Shown: one piece after another, positions 41,478 through 49,890 of the stretch
Numbering within the stretch: position 1 is the first letter of the stretch
How the letters are laid out: every line of letters begins with the position of its first letter
Origin: Nocardia nova
GTDB lineage: Bacteria > Actinomycetota > Actinomycetes > Mycobacteriales > Mycobacteriaceae
Direction of reading: 5' to 3'
DNA: 64,000 bases
Assembly (NCBI RefSeq): GCF_002933465.1
Contig: NZ_PSZE01000001.1
Span: forward strand, 434,001 to 498,000
Program-made: the position numbers and the translations under genes
The notes under the pieces: model-generated
Seen by the model: the letters and a program-made list of their open reading frames with translations, nothing else
The model's database searches: none
Told to the model about the DNA's origin: nothing

Positions 41478-42655
41478 CCCAGGACTCGGTCGATCCATCG
41501 TTGCGGGGTGCTGATCTCGTCGGGACGGGGCAGGGTGTCGGCGTCGGTCCAGACGGTGTTGAACCGCCGCATGCCGACCGTGCCGACGACCTCGTCGACG
41601 AACGCCTTGCCGCGCACGTACTGCGCGACCTTCGCATCGACCCCGAGCAAGGCGCGCAACAGGCGCTGGATCGGATTGGCCGGGCGCCGCCGTCGCTGAT
41701 CGAAGGCCTCGCGGATCTGCGTGACGGTGGGAATCACGGCCGGGCCGACGGCATCCATCACATGGTCGGCATGACCCTCCAGCAGCGTGCCGAGCATCAG
41801 CAGCCGGTCCAGCGCCTCGCGCTGCGGCGGCGGCTGGGTGGCGCGCAGCAGGCCGAGGATGCCACGATCGGCCGGATCGTCGCTGACCCCGTTGTCGCGC
41901 CGACGGCGTACCTCCTCCACCAGCCTGGTCAGCACCTCGTTCACCGATTCGTCGCCGACAGCACCGAGGGTGTCGACGTTCTGCTTCATGTAGTCGCCCA
42001 GCCAGGGTGCCGAGGAGAACTGCACCCGATGCGTCACCTCGTGCAGGCACACCCACAGCCGGAAATCGCTGGGCGAGACGCCGAGTGCGCGTTCCACGGC
42101 CATGATGTTGGGGGCGACCAGCAACAAGGTGCCGTCCGGCCCGCTGAACGGGTCGTATTGGCCGAGGATCGCGGTGGACAGGAAGGCCAGCATCGCCCCG
42201 GCCTGGACGCCGGCCGGTTTCCCGGCGAAACGGCCGCGCTCGTCGTCGGCGGACCCGGTGAGTTCGGACATGGATTCGGCGGCCGCACGGATCCAGCCGC
42301 GGCGATCGACGATCGTGGCCTGTGGGACGGGCTGGTCGTCGAGGAGCAGACTCACCTCCCGCACCGGGCCCTCGGCACGAATGGACGCCTCGGACAGTTC
42401 CTGGACGACCTGTTCGGCCGAGTACCGCGTGGTGCGGGGACCGGACGGCACGACGGCGCTACCGGCGCGTGCGGCCAGCTGCCAATCGACCGAGCCGGCC
42501 AGCACCGAGCGCTTCGCGGCCGAGTTTTTCGCCACGTCGTTCTTCGCCACGTCGTTCTTCGCCACGTCGTTCTTCGCCACGTCCGTGGGTTCGCGACCGG
42601 CGACCACGGCATCGTCGGCGGTACGGCCATCGGCGGGGTCACCGGATCCGGTCAT
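41474..42655 (-). CDS. Zincin-like metallopeptidase (DUF2342 family)
   Basis: A predicted zinc metallopeptidase of 393 residues, conserved next to tilS and dacB in actinobacteria. The HExxH zinc motif is LHEVTHRVQF, with a second His/Asp region (LLEGHADHVMDAVG) further on. The N-terminal region contains four tandem copies of VAKND-like repeats before the folded part. The ATG at 42655 is chosen because a GGTGG site lies just upstream. Another ATG eight codons earlier would overlap dacB. Substrate unknown. Confidence 0.85.
   Translation of the reverse strand: MTGSGDPADGRTADDAVVAGREPTDVAKNDVAKNDVAKNDVAKNSAAKRSVLAGSVDWQLAARAGSAVVPSGPRTTRYSAEQVVQELSEASIRAEGPVREVSLLLDDQPVPQATIVDRRGWIRAAAESMSELTGSADDERGRFAGKPAGVQAGAMLAFLSTAILGQYDPFSGPDGTLLLVAPNIMAVERALGVSPSDFRLWVCLHEVTHRVQFSSAPWLGDYMKQNVDTLGAVGDESVNEVLTRLVEEVRRRRDNGVSDDPADRGILGLLRATQPPPQREALDRLLMLGTLLEGHADHVMDAVGPAVIPTVTQIREAFDQRRRRPANPIQRLLRALLGVDAKVAQYVRGKAFVDEVVGTVGMRRFNTVWTDADTLPRPDEISTPQRWIDRVLG
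42522..42581. repeat. 15-bp tandem repeats in the metallopeptidase gene
   Basis: The 15-base unit TCGTTCTTCGCCACG is repeated exactly at 42537-42551, 42552-42566 and 42567-42581, with a diverged copy at 42522-42536. It is in frame and encodes successive VAKND units in the N-terminal tail of the zincin. Confidence 0.95.
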
Positions 42656-42669
42656 CGCATTTCCACCCG

Positions 42670-44154
42670 TCAGGAGCATCCACAGTTGCGAAGCGTGGTG
42701 GCGACGGCGTCCAATGCCGGGCGGCTGGCCTCTGGGGGCCGGTCGTTCGACATCAGCGCGAAGGTCATGACTCGGCCGTCGCGATCCAACACATATCCAG
42801 CCAACGCGCTCGACACGGACAGAGTTCCGGTCTTGGCGCGCACCCAGCCCGCTCCGGCGCGTTCGGGGCCGCCGTCGACGAACCGCACGGCCAGCGATCC
42901 GGTACCGCCGGCGACCGGCAGATAGTCCAGCAGCGGCGCCAGCGGAGAGGCGACCGCGGCACTGTCACCGGTGTTGACGACCGAGGGCGCGGCGGTCCCG
43001 CCCGGGTCCGCAGCACCCGGCTGCGCGGAGGCGGCCGACTCGGCGATGATCCGGTCGAGCAGTCGCGCCGGAACCCGATCGTCGGTGGACAGTCCGCTGT
43101 TGTCGATCTGGGTGACGCCCGCGGTGTCGAAACCCGCCGCCTTCAACGCCGTCAGGGTGGCGGAGGCGGCGCCGGCGAACGACTGCTCGCCACCGGTCGC
43201 CGCGGCGATCTCCCGGCCGATCGTCTCGGCGAGCACATCGTCGGAGTGAATCATCATGTCCCGCAAGCGGTCTCGCAGCTGCGCGGATTCCACGTGGGCC
43301 AACTCGGCGGCCCCGGGCGCGGCCTTGGCCAGCCGAACCTTCGCGGGGTCGGCGCCCAGCTCCAGCGCCAGCCGGCGCCCCGCGTCCAATGCGGGGGTGG
43401 CAGAGCGCGGCGAATATTCGACCAGCGGGTCGAGGCGGCCACCGTCGATCATCACCGGTTCGATCGGCGCCCACGAACCGCCCGCGATATCGGCCGGATC
43501 CCAGCCGGCCGGCGAGGTGGGGCCCGAATACAGCGAGGTATCGACCACGACCGTGTCGACCGGATGGCCGGCGGCACGAATCTGGGCCACCAGATCCGAC
43601 AACTTCGGCCCGTCCGGGTAGTACCCCTTGCCGTCGGCCTGCGCGGTCAGGGTCGGATCGCCGGCGCCGACCAGCACCACCTCACCGGGCGCCGAACCGG
43701 TCACCACGCGCGTGGTGAGCCGATGGTCCGGCGGCAGGACCAGCAGGGCCGCCGCCGCGGTCATGACCTTGAGGGTGGACGCCGGGATCATCGGCTTGTC
43801 CGGATCGGCGCTCCACAACATGGCGCGCGTGTCGGGGTCGGAGATCGATCCGGCGAAATTGCCGAGGTCCGGACTGGCCGCCACGTGGGCCAGGGCATCG
43901 GCCAGCCCCTGGCGGCTGGGTTCGGGCGCACTCGCCGAGGCGGGATTCAGCTGCGGAAAGGGCTTCACGGGGGCCGGAGGTGCGGCTATCGTCAAACCCC
44001 CGTGCCGGAATTCCTCGGTCCAGGGGCGCACCGTCACCAGGGCGACCGTGGCCACGACGACGGCGACAACGGTTGCGACCAGCACCGCGACCCACATATT
44101 GCGGCGTCGGCGAGCGGCCAGCCCACCGATGTTCTTCCTACCTCGACCTACCAC
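42670..44154 (-). CDS. dacB: D-alanyl-D-alanine carboxypeptidase/endopeptidase (PBP4 type)
   Basis: A penicillin-binding protein that trims peptidoglycan stem peptides. It has 494 residues with an N-terminal membrane anchor (about 20-43) after a basic RRRRN stretch. Active-site motifs are SxxK in IPASTLKVMTAAAA, SxN in IDNSGLSTDD and KTG in RAKTGTLSV. It is divergent from ppa, and the metallopeptidase and tilS follow downstream. Confidence 0.93.
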   Translation of the reverse strand: MVGRGRKNIGGLAARRRRNMWVAVLVATVVAVVVATVALVTVRPWTEEFRHGGLTIAAPPAPVKPFPQLNPASASAPEPSRQGLADALAHVAASPDLGNFAGSISDPDTRAMLWSADPDKPMIPASTLKVMTAAAALLVLPPDHRLTTRVVTGSAPGEVVLVGAGDPTLTAQADGKGYYPDGPKLSDLVAQIRAAGHPVDTVVVDTSLYSGPTSPAGWDPADIAGGSWAPIEPVMIDGGRLDPLVEYSPRSATPALDAGRRLALELGADPAKVRLAKAAPGAAELAHVESAQLRDRLRDMMIHSDDVLAETIGREIAAATGGEQSFAGAASATLTALKAAGFDTAGVTQIDNSGLSTDDRVPARLLDRIIAESAASAQPGAADPGGTAAPSVVNTGDSAAVASPLAPLLDYLPVAGGTGSLAVRFVDGGPERAGAGWVRAKTGTLSVSSALAGYVLDRDGRVMTFALMSNDRPPEASRPALDAVATTLRNCGCS

Positions 44155-44365
44155 GTGACAGCTGTCTCCCTATTCACCCGTGTGAGGCGGACGCTCCCTG
44201 CCGCACCCATGCGCGCATCGACCACACTATCCTCACCTCGCCGGCGTTCCATCGAACGAGCTGGCGAGTCGGCAGCCCACCGAACCGGTCGGCGAGTCGG
44301 CCGCGGCACACGCCGGCGAGCAGCCGTACCGCATCAACGCATACGCATCGGACGAAGGAGATGAC

Positions 44366-44857
44366 GTGGAGTTCGACGTCACCATCGAGATCCCCAAGGG
44401 GCAGCGCAACAAGTACGAGGTCGACCACGAGACGGGTCGGGTGCGGCTGGACCGCTACCTCTACACCCCGATGGTCTACCCGGCCGACTACGGCTACATC
44501 GAGAACACCCTGGGCTCCGACGGCGACCCGCTGGACTGCCTCGTGCTGCTACCCGAGTCGGTGTTCCCCGGCGTGATCGTCGAGGCCCGCCCGGTGGGTG
44601 TGCTGCTGATGAGCGACGAGGCCGGCGGCGACGAGAAGGTCGTGGCGGTTCCGGCCGGTGACAAGCGCTGGGATCACATCCAGGACGTCAACGACATCCC
44701 GGAGTTCGAGCGCAAGGCCATCGAGCACTTCTTCGAGCACTACAAGGACCTCGAGCCCGGCAAGTGGGTCAAGGTCGACGGCTGGGACGGCCGGGCCAAG
44801 GCCGAGACCCTCGCCGATGAGGCGTTCAAGCGGCTGCAGGAGCAGGGCGGACACTGA
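44366..44857 (+). CDS. ppa: Inorganic pyrophosphatase
   Basis: The family I soluble pyrophosphatase, hydrolysing PPi and pulling polymerisation reactions. It has 163 residues starting at GTG ([18 protein letters not shown]). Metal-binding Asp residues are in [23 protein letters not shown] and DVNDIP. It sits divergent from dacB as in mycobacteria. A long bidirectional terminator follows. Confidence 0.97.
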   Translation: MEFDVTIEIPKGQRNKYEVDHETGRVRLDRYLYTPMVYPADYGYIENTLGSDGDPLDCLVLLPESVFPGVIVEARPVGVLLMSDEAGGDEKVVAVPAGDKRWDHIQDVNDIPEFERKAIEHFFEHYKDLEPGKWVKVDGWDGRAKAETLADEAFKRLQEQGGH

Positions 44858-44865
44858 GTCCGGTC

Positions 44866-44905
44866 GACGGCGCTCGCGGGCGTATGCGTCCCGACGAGCG
44901 CCGTC
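44866..44905. terminator. Bidirectional terminator after ppa
   Basis: An 11-bp perfect stem (GACGGCGCTCG and complement), extended inside by CGGG/CCCG, begins nine bases past the ppa stop. It separates ppa from the convergent enoyl-CoA hydratase-like gene. Confidence 0.75.
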
Positions 44906-44921
44906 GCGGCTCCCCCGAGCG

Positions 44922-45743
44922 CTACCTGCCCTGGAAGTTCGGCTTGCGCTTTTCGAAGACGGCCTGGATCGCCTCGGTCAGATCCTCCGAGGGCAGGAAG
45001 GCAGCGTTCCACGCCGACACGTACCGCAGCCCGTCGGCCACCTTGCCGGCCTTGGGCTGATCGAGCACATCCTTGATGCCCTGCACCACCAGCGGCGGAT
45101 TCGCGGCGATCTCCTCCGCCAGCGTGTGCGCGGCGGCAAGTACCGCCTCCTGATCCGGGTAGACGTCGTTGACCAGGCCGATCTTCTCCGCGCGCGCGGC
45201 GTCGATGTCCTTGCCGGTGTAGGCGAGCTCCCGCACATGCCCCTCGCCGATGATGCCCGGCAACCGGTGCAGCGACCCGATGTCGGCGACGATGGCGACC
45301 TTGGCCTCGCGCAGGCTGAAGCTGGCCTCCGCGCTGGCCAGGCGGATATCCGCGGCGGAGATCAGATCGAGCCCGCCGCCTATGCACCAGCCGGAGATCG
45401 CGGCGATCACGGGTTTGCGGCAGTCGGCGACCGCGGTCACCGACGCCTGCATGCGCCGGACCTCGTAGAGGAAATCGCTGCGCGGTGCGGCCAAGGCCTT
45501 CTCGGCCAGCAGCGGGCCGAAGGTCGGGGTCATCGCGGGCAGATCGAGACCGTAGGAGAAGTGCTTACCGGAACCGGTGAGCACGATCGCGCGGACCTGC
45601 GGGTCGGCGTCCAGCTCGCCGAAGATCAACGGCAACTCACTCCAGAAATCCGGGCCCATGGCATTGCCCTTGCCGGGTCCGGTCAGCGTCACTCGCGCGA
45701 CGTGACCGGTGCGCTCGACGTCGAAAGCCTTCCAATCACTCAT
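44922..45743 (-). CDS. Crotonase-fold enoyl-CoA hydratase/dienoyl-CoA isomerase-like protein
   Basis: The protein has 273 residues. Oxyanion segments are [13 protein letters not shown] and [22 protein letters not shown]. The Asp/Glu in the [15 protein letters not shown] segment and the length fit delta3,5-delta2,4-dienoyl-CoA isomerase rather than a hydratase (family inference). It stands alone, between the ppa terminator and a divergent flavin reductase gene. Confidence 0.88.
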   Translation of the reverse strand: MSDWKAFDVERTGHVARVTLTGPGKGNAMGPDFWSELPLIFGELDADPQVRAIVLTGSGKHFSYGLDLPAMTPTFGPLLAEKALAAPRSDFLYEVRRMQASVTAVADCRKPVIAAISGWCIGGGLDLISAADIRLASAEASFSLREAKVAIVADIGSLHRLPGIIGEGHVRELAYTGKDIDAARAEKIGLVNDVYPDQEAVLAAAHTLAEEIAANPPLVVQGIKDVLDQPKAGKVADGLRYVSAWNAAFLPSEDLTEAIQAVFEKRKPNFQGR

Positions 45744-45826
45744 TCGTCCAGCGTATCGGGGAAATTCAGCGGCACCGGGACAGCGGTCGGGATTGCGGGA
45801 GCGCGGGCAGGACGTAGGTTGGAGGC

Positions 45827-46393
45827 GTGAGCAGTTCCCAGCGACCCGACGCCGAGCTGGCCGATCTCAACCCCGAGCATCTCGAACCCCGGCACGACGG
45901 CGTCACCGCAGCGCAGTACCGAGCCGCCATGCGCCACTACCCCACAGGAGTGACGATCGTCACTCTGAGCCGGCCGGAGCGCCCGGTGGGATTCACCGCC
46001 ACCTCCTTCGCCTCGCTGTCGCTGGATCCGCCGTTGATCTCGTTCAACATCGCGCACACCTCCTCGTCGATCGACGCGATGACCGAGGCCGATTCGGTCG
46101 TCGTGCACTTCCTCGGCGAACATCAACAGCATCTGGCACAGCGGTTTTCGCGCGCCGCCGAACAGCGTTTCGCCGACCCGGAGTTGTGGTCGACGCTCGA
46201 TACGGGCGAGCCGGTGCTACACGGCACCCCGATCTGGGTGCGCGCCACGGTACACCGGTTGATTCCCATCGGCGACCACACCCTGGTGGTCGGGCTGGTC
46301 ACCCGCGTGCACGACGACACCGGCGGCGCACCGATGCGCAACCCGCTGCTGTACTACAACGGCACCTATCATCGCCCTGCCGGATTAGACTGA
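45827..46393 (+). CDS. Flavin reductase family protein
   Basis: A flavin-reductase-like (FMN-binding split barrel) protein of 188 residues, starting at GTG after TTGGAGG. Signatures are [13 protein letters not shown] and [22 protein letters not shown]. Typical partners reduce FMN for a two-component monooxygenase; no oxygenase gene lies nearby, so the partner is unknown. Confidence 0.88.
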   Translation: MSSSQRPDAELADLNPEHLEPRHDGVTAAQYRAAMRHYPTGVTIVTLSRPERPVGFTATSFASLSLDPPLISFNIAHTSSSIDAMTEADSVVVHFLGEHQQHLAQRFSRAAEQRFADPELWSTLDTGEPVLHGTPIWVRATVHRLIPIGDHTLVVGLVTRVHDDTGGAPMRNPLLYYNGTYHRPAGLD

Positions 46394-46463
46394 GCCACAA
46401 GCTTTTTCACACGTCACGCGATTGCGGGGCGGCGCGGCGCACCTTCTCGCCGGATGCCGGCGC

Positions 46464-46493
46464 TTGACAATGCCGGGCGAATTCTGCCAATCT
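46464..46493 (+). promoter_or_regulatory. Promoter ahead of SAM-IV riboswitch
   Basis: TTGACA (46464-46469), an 18-base spacer and CAATCT (46488-46493). The predicted start lies near 46500, at the first paired strand of the riboswitch. Confidence 0.55.
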
Positions 46494-46499
46494 CGGGTC

Positions 46500-46620
46500 A
46501 GGTCACGAGTACCAGCGTCAAGCCCCGGCTAGCTGGTCGGCAACCCTCCTCCGCGGTGGGGTGCTCCGGGTGACGACCTGGCCGCTGCTCGACCGAGCAC
46601 GGCAAGCGCGGACTCCGATC
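46500..46620 (+). promoter_or_regulatory. SAM-IV riboswitch
   Basis: The sequence GGTCACGAGTACCAGCGTCA, followed by AGCCCCGGCTAGCTGG, then CCGGCAACC-like TCGGCAACCCTCC, then GCGGTGGGGTGCTCC and GGGTGACGACC, follows the actinobacterial SAM-IV consensus element by element. It includes the P1 pair (GGTCA...TGACGACC) and the CGGCAACC core shared with SAM-I-type aptamers. Downstream lies a class V aminotransferase. The 3' boundary is approximate. SAM-IV elements in actinobacteria usually control methionine and sulfur genes. Confidence 0.85.
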
Positions 46621-46652
46621 ACCTCCACACCCGGAGTCCCTGAACAAAGGGA
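46610..46652 (+). promoter_or_regulatory. Candidate expression platform of the SAM-IV riboswitch
   Basis: A perfect 8-bp stem GGACTCCG (46610-46617) with CGGAGTCC (46632-46639) competes with TCCCT (46637-46641) pairing to AGGGA (46648-46652). AGGGA is the ribosome site nine bases ahead of the ATG at 46661. The two stems share 46637-46639. This fits control of translation start. Confidence 0.5.
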
Positions 46653-46660
46653 TCGTCCCG

Positions 46661-48127
46661 ATGCATACTGCTGTCTCGACAACTGCCGTTGCCACCGAAA
46701 CCGTTGCCCCGGAACAGGTTTGCTCGAACCGAGGCTGCGCCGACACCCTCTCCGGAACCTCCTGCACCTGCTCGACAACTGCCTGTGCCGACAATGCCAC
46801 GCGCGCCTGCCGCACCGGCGAACCGATCGCCCGCGTCTCCGGCTGCGATCTGCGAGTTCCGCTGGTGCAGGGCGGTTTTCGCACCTACGCCAACTTCGAC
46901 TACGCCGCCAGCGCCCCCGCACTGGCCCAAGTCACCGACCGGGTGAACGAACTGCTCCCCTACTACGCCAGCGTGCACCGCGGCGCCGGATACGCCTCCC
47001 GGATCAGCACCGATTGCTACGAGGCGGCACGGGTTTCGGTGGCACGGGCGGTGAACTGCGCCGACGACCAGGTCGTGGTGTTCACCCGCAATACCACCGA
47101 CTCGCTGAATCTGCTGGCCTGCTGCGTTCCCGGTGACACCGTGGTGCTCGATATCGAGCACCACGCGAACTTCCTGCCGTGGACGCGCCGCGGCCGCCGG
47201 GTGGTCCCCGCCGCCGACACGATCGCGGAGACGCTGCGCCGGATCGATGGCGAGCTGTGCGCCGAACCCGCTGCGCTGCTTGCGATTACCGGAGCGTCGA
47301 ACGTGACCGGTGAGGTGCTGCCGCTGGCGGACCTGACCGCGCTCGCCCATCGCCACGGCGCCCGCATCCTGGTCGATGCCGCACAACTGGCCCCGCACCG
47401 CCGAATCGACCTGCAGGCATTCGCGGAATCCGGCGGAACCGGCATCGACTACCTGGCCTTCTCCGGCCACAAGCTGTACGCGCCCTTCGGCGCAGGTGTG
47501 CTGGTGGGTCGCCGGGACTGGCTGGACGCGGCCCCGCCGTATCTGGCGGGCGGCGGGGCGGTCACCGCCGTCACCACCGAACAGGCGCACTGGGCGCCCG
47601 CACCCCAGCGGCACGAGGCGGGATCACCGAACGTGCTGGGTGCGGCGGCCGTCGCGGCGGCCTGCGAAACGTTGAGCGCGCTCGACGAGCAGGCCGTGGT
47701 CGAGCACGAACACCACCTGATCCGCCGCCTGCGCGACGGACTGAAAACCGTTGCGGGCGTGCGGCAATTGCGTATCTTCTCCGACAGCGCCGACAGTGTG
47801 GGTATCGTCGCATTCACCGTCGAAGGGCTCGAGCCCGGACGAGTCGCGGCGTATCTGTCGGCCGAATTCGGGATCGGCGTCCGCGACGGGCGATTCTGCG
47901 CTCATCCACTGCTGCACCGGCTGGGCGTCGACGGCGCGGTGCGCGCGAGCGTCGGCCTGGGCACGTCGGTCGCGGATGTGGATCGCCTGCTCGAGGCTCT
48001 GCGTCGATTGGTTCGAGACGGCGCTTCGTGGAACTACACGTATGCGGGCGGACAGTGGTCGCCCCTGCCGGAGACCCGGCCGGGTTTGACCGAGGCGGCG
48101 CACGGCACGGCGCCGTGCACGATCTGA
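46661..48127 (+). CDS. Class V aminotransferase (cysteine desulfurase-like) with Cys-rich N-terminus
   Basis: A fold-type I PLP enzyme of 488 residues. The N-terminal 55 residues contain eight cysteines (for example CSNRGCADT and CTCSTTACADN) and resemble no known domain. The PLP domain follows: NFDYAASAPAL, the DIEHHANFLPW segment, VDAAQLAPHRR (PLP-ring Asp), and the Schiff-base Lys in FSGHKLYAPFGAG. The desulfurase-active Cys loop may be GVRDGRFCAHPLL. Family members act on cysteine or related amino acids. The SAM-IV riboswitch upstream implies a role in sulfur amino-acid metabolism. The reaction is not established. Confidence 0.87.
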   Translation: MHTAVSTTAVATETVAPEQVCSNRGCADTLSGTSCTCSTTACADNATRACRTGEPIARVSGCDLRVPLVQGGFRTYANFDYAASAPALAQVTDRVNELLPYYASVHRGAGYASRISTDCYEAARVSVARAVNCADDQVVVFTRNTTDSLNLLACCVPGDTVVLDIEHHANFLPWTRRGRRVVPAADTIAETLRRIDGELCAEPAALLAITGASNVTGEVLPLADLTALAHRHGARILVDAAQLAPHRRIDLQAFAESGGTGIDYLAFSGHKLYAPFGAGVLVGRRDWLDAAPPYLAGGGAVTAVTTEQAHWAPAPQRHEAGSPNVLGAAAVAAACETLSALDEQAVVEHEHHLIRRLRDGLKTVAGVRQLRIFSDSADSVGIVAFTVEGLEPGRVAAYLSAEFGIGVRDGRFCAHPLLHRLGVDGAVRASVGLGTSVADVDRLLEALRRLVRDGASWNYTYAGGQWSPLPETRPGLTEAAHGTAPCTI

Positions 48128-48143
48128 TCCAGCGCGATCCGAT

Positions 48144-48344
48144 TCACGGCACCAGATAGCGGGCGGCCAATTCCTCGATCAGCGGATCGCCGTCGGGAAC
48201 GGAATCGATGGCCTCGAGGTCGTTCTCGATCGCGAGCTGGCGCGGGTCGTCCTGCTCGGGGTCGGGCACGCCGTCCTCGTTCAGTTGGCGCAGCATCTTC
48301 TCGCGCACCCGAGCCTTCAGTGAATCAGCGATTTCCTGGGTCAT
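48144..48344 (-). CDS. Small hypothetical protein
   Basis: A 66-residue acidic protein (MTQEIADSLKARVREKML...), Asp/Glu-rich in the middle (DPEQDDPRQLAIENDLE). The ATG at 48344 follows GGAAGT. The long upstream frame is a shadow of the DUF2752 gene. I recognise no family. It is convergent with the aminotransferase gene. Confidence 0.6.
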   Translation of the reverse strand: MTQEIADSLKARVREKMLRQLNEDGVPDPEQDDPRQLAIENDLEAIDSVPDGDPLIEELAARYLVP

Positions 48345-48361
48345 ACTTCCAGCATGCCCGC

Positions 48362-48823
48362 CTAGACCGGGGCCAACCATGTACCCCAGGGGGTGTTCCG
48401 GGCGACGGTGAACACCATGAGCAGCCCGATCAACCACCATTGCGCCTGGCCACGAAGGGTGAACGGAAAGGCGGTGTCGGCTCTGCCGTGCCATCGGCCC
48501 AGGGCCCACCGCCCCCACCACAATGCGAGAGTGAGCAGCAGCGGAAGCACGAAGACATTGCTGTGCAGCGCGTCGAGCACCCGGCCTTCGGTGAGATTGT
48601 GCACAGCGCGCAATCCGCCGCATCCCGGGCACCACCATCCGGTCAGCGCATAGAACGGGCATATTCCGTACGCCCCTTGGTTGTGCGGATCGCGGAAATG
48701 CAGCACCGTAGCCGCGGCGACCACCGCACCGGCCGCCAGCAGCGGCCCGCCCTGTGTACGCCATCCGGTGCGCGGCACCGACCGTTCGCCGGGCAGCTCG
48801 CGCGCGATATCCACAGTGTTCAC
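48362..48823 (-). CDS. DUF2752 membrane protein
   Basis: The protein has 153 residues from the GTG at 48823. The DUF2752 signature is ICPFYALTGWWCPGCGGLRAVHNL, with three conserved cysteines (split: ICPFYALTG, WWCPGCGGLR). Transmembrane helices lie at about 25-42, 80-100 and 125-145. Function unknown. Immediately upstream is the end of a glyoxalase-like pseudogene. Confidence 0.85.
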   Translation of the reverse strand: MNTVDIARELPGERSVPRTGWRTQGGPLLAAGAVVAAATVLHFRDPHNQGAYGICPFYALTGWWCPGCGGLRAVHNLTEGRVLDALHSNVFVLPLLLTLALWWGRWALGRWHGRADTAFPFTLRGQAQWWLIGLLMVFTVARNTPWGTWLAPV

Positions 48824-48878
48824 GGTAATCGGCGGCACGGGTGAGCCGCCAGCCGTCGCCGCGCCACCGAATTGCGGT

Positions 48879-49149
48879 TCAGGCCGGTTGCGCGAATCGC
48901 AGAATGTTGCCGAAGGGGTCGTATGGCGGACGACGATCGCCTGGTTTGGCAGATCGCGGTAGGGCTGGGGCTCCCCGATGCCACCGGACCTGGATCCCGT
49001 GACAGCGATGAGATCCATCTCGCGCCGAACCGATGCTCCCAGTCCACGGCGAAACCCAGGAAGTCCGGGTAGAACTCGTACGCGAGGCCGACGTCGTAGA
49101 TCCGCAATACCGGTATCGGGGCGGCGAATCCGATCGCGTCGCTGTGCAT
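48879..49149 (-). pseudogene. Degraded glyoxalase/bleomycin-resistance (VOC) family gene
   Basis: The start is intact: MHSDAIGFAAPIPVLRIYDV and then FYPDFLGFAVDWEHRFG, the usual N-terminal half of a glyoxalase-superfamily protein. After RFG the frame changes and a large internal section is missing. The family C-terminus YDPFGNILRFAQPA appears in another frame before a TGA at 48879. About half of a normal ~120-residue protein is gone. It lies 18 bases after the TetR gene and was probably part of its transcript. Confidence 0.75.
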
Positions 49150-49167
49150 GGCCCGATCGTCACATAG

Positions 49168-49782
49168 TCACCGAGCACGCGTCGTGACCGGCGCGGTAAG
49201 GGTGCCGGCGAGCATGTCGATGACCTGATCCCAGGCCTCGCGGTCGCCGGCGGCGATCCGGCCTGCTTCGACGGCCCGTTCGTGGTCGGCCAGCAGCGCG
49301 AACAGCACCGTGGTGAGACTGCGCAGCCGGCGATGCCGCAAGCGTGGCGGCAGGTCCGCGAGCGCGCGGTCCAGCCCGGCCACGATCACTCGCACCGAGG
49401 TCCGTTCGGCGCTGTCCAGATTGGCCGCGTCCGATACCGCCGGATGGGTGCGGATCTGTTCGAGAAACCTTGCGTAATAAGAACTCTCGTTCCGCGCTCC
49501 CAGTTCGAACATGGGGATGACCAGCGCGTCGAGCAGCGTGTGCACGTCGTCGCCGGTCGCGGCCGGGCGCTGCGCCAGCAACTCCAACCGGCGCACCTCC
49601 AGAGTTGCCAGCCGCTGCTGCACCACTGCCTCGACGAGTCCGTCGCGCGAGCCGAAGTGATAGGGGATCGCCGAGTTGTTGCGCTGCCCGGCCGCGGCGG
49701 CGATATCGCGCAGCGGGACCAGATATCCCCGCTCGGCGATCAACCGTTCCCCCGCCATCATCAACCGCTCCCGGGCACTCAC
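49168..49782 (-). CDS. TetR-family transcriptional regulator
   Basis: The protein has 204 residues from the GTG at 49782, which has AAGGTGG five bases upstream. The N-terminal HTH reads RLMMAGERLIAERG, LRDIAAAAGQRNNSAI and YHFGSRDGLVEAVV. The C-terminal ligand domain is unremarkable. It is divergent from a short-chain dehydrogenase gene with a palindromic operator between, so it most likely represses that gene and itself. Confidence 0.92.
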   Translation of the reverse strand: MSARERLMMAGERLIAERGYLVPLRDIAAAAGQRNNSAIPYHFGSRDGLVEAVVQQRLATLEVRRLELLAQRPAATGDDVHTLLDALVIPMFELGARNESSYYARFLEQIRTHPAVSDAANLDSAERTSVRVIVAGLDRALADLPPRLRHRRLRSLTTVLFALLADHERAVEAGRIAAGDREAWDQVIDMLAGTLTAPVTTRAR

Positions 49783-49839
49783 TGCTTCCACCTTGAGCAC
49801 GATACGTCCTACCAGCGGATTGAGCACTCGTCCTTGACA

Positions 49840-49859
49840 GTTAAGAACTAAGTCTTAAC
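49840..49859. promoter_or_regulatory. TetR operator
   Basis: Palindrome GTTAAGA (49840-49846), 6-base centre, TCTTAAC (49853-49859), in the divergent TetR/SDR spacer. It lies exactly between TTGACA (49834-49839) and a -10 region (near 49857) of the SDR promoter, so binding would block polymerase. Confidence 0.8.
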
Positions 49860-49890
49860 ACTGCGAGGACACCCACCGAAAGGACTAGCG

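Noticed and set aside
41478..42056. N-terminal extension of tilS
   Set aside because: It is the antisense-frame shadow of the zincin gene. The ATG at 41477 overlaps the zincin stop and fits normal coupling.
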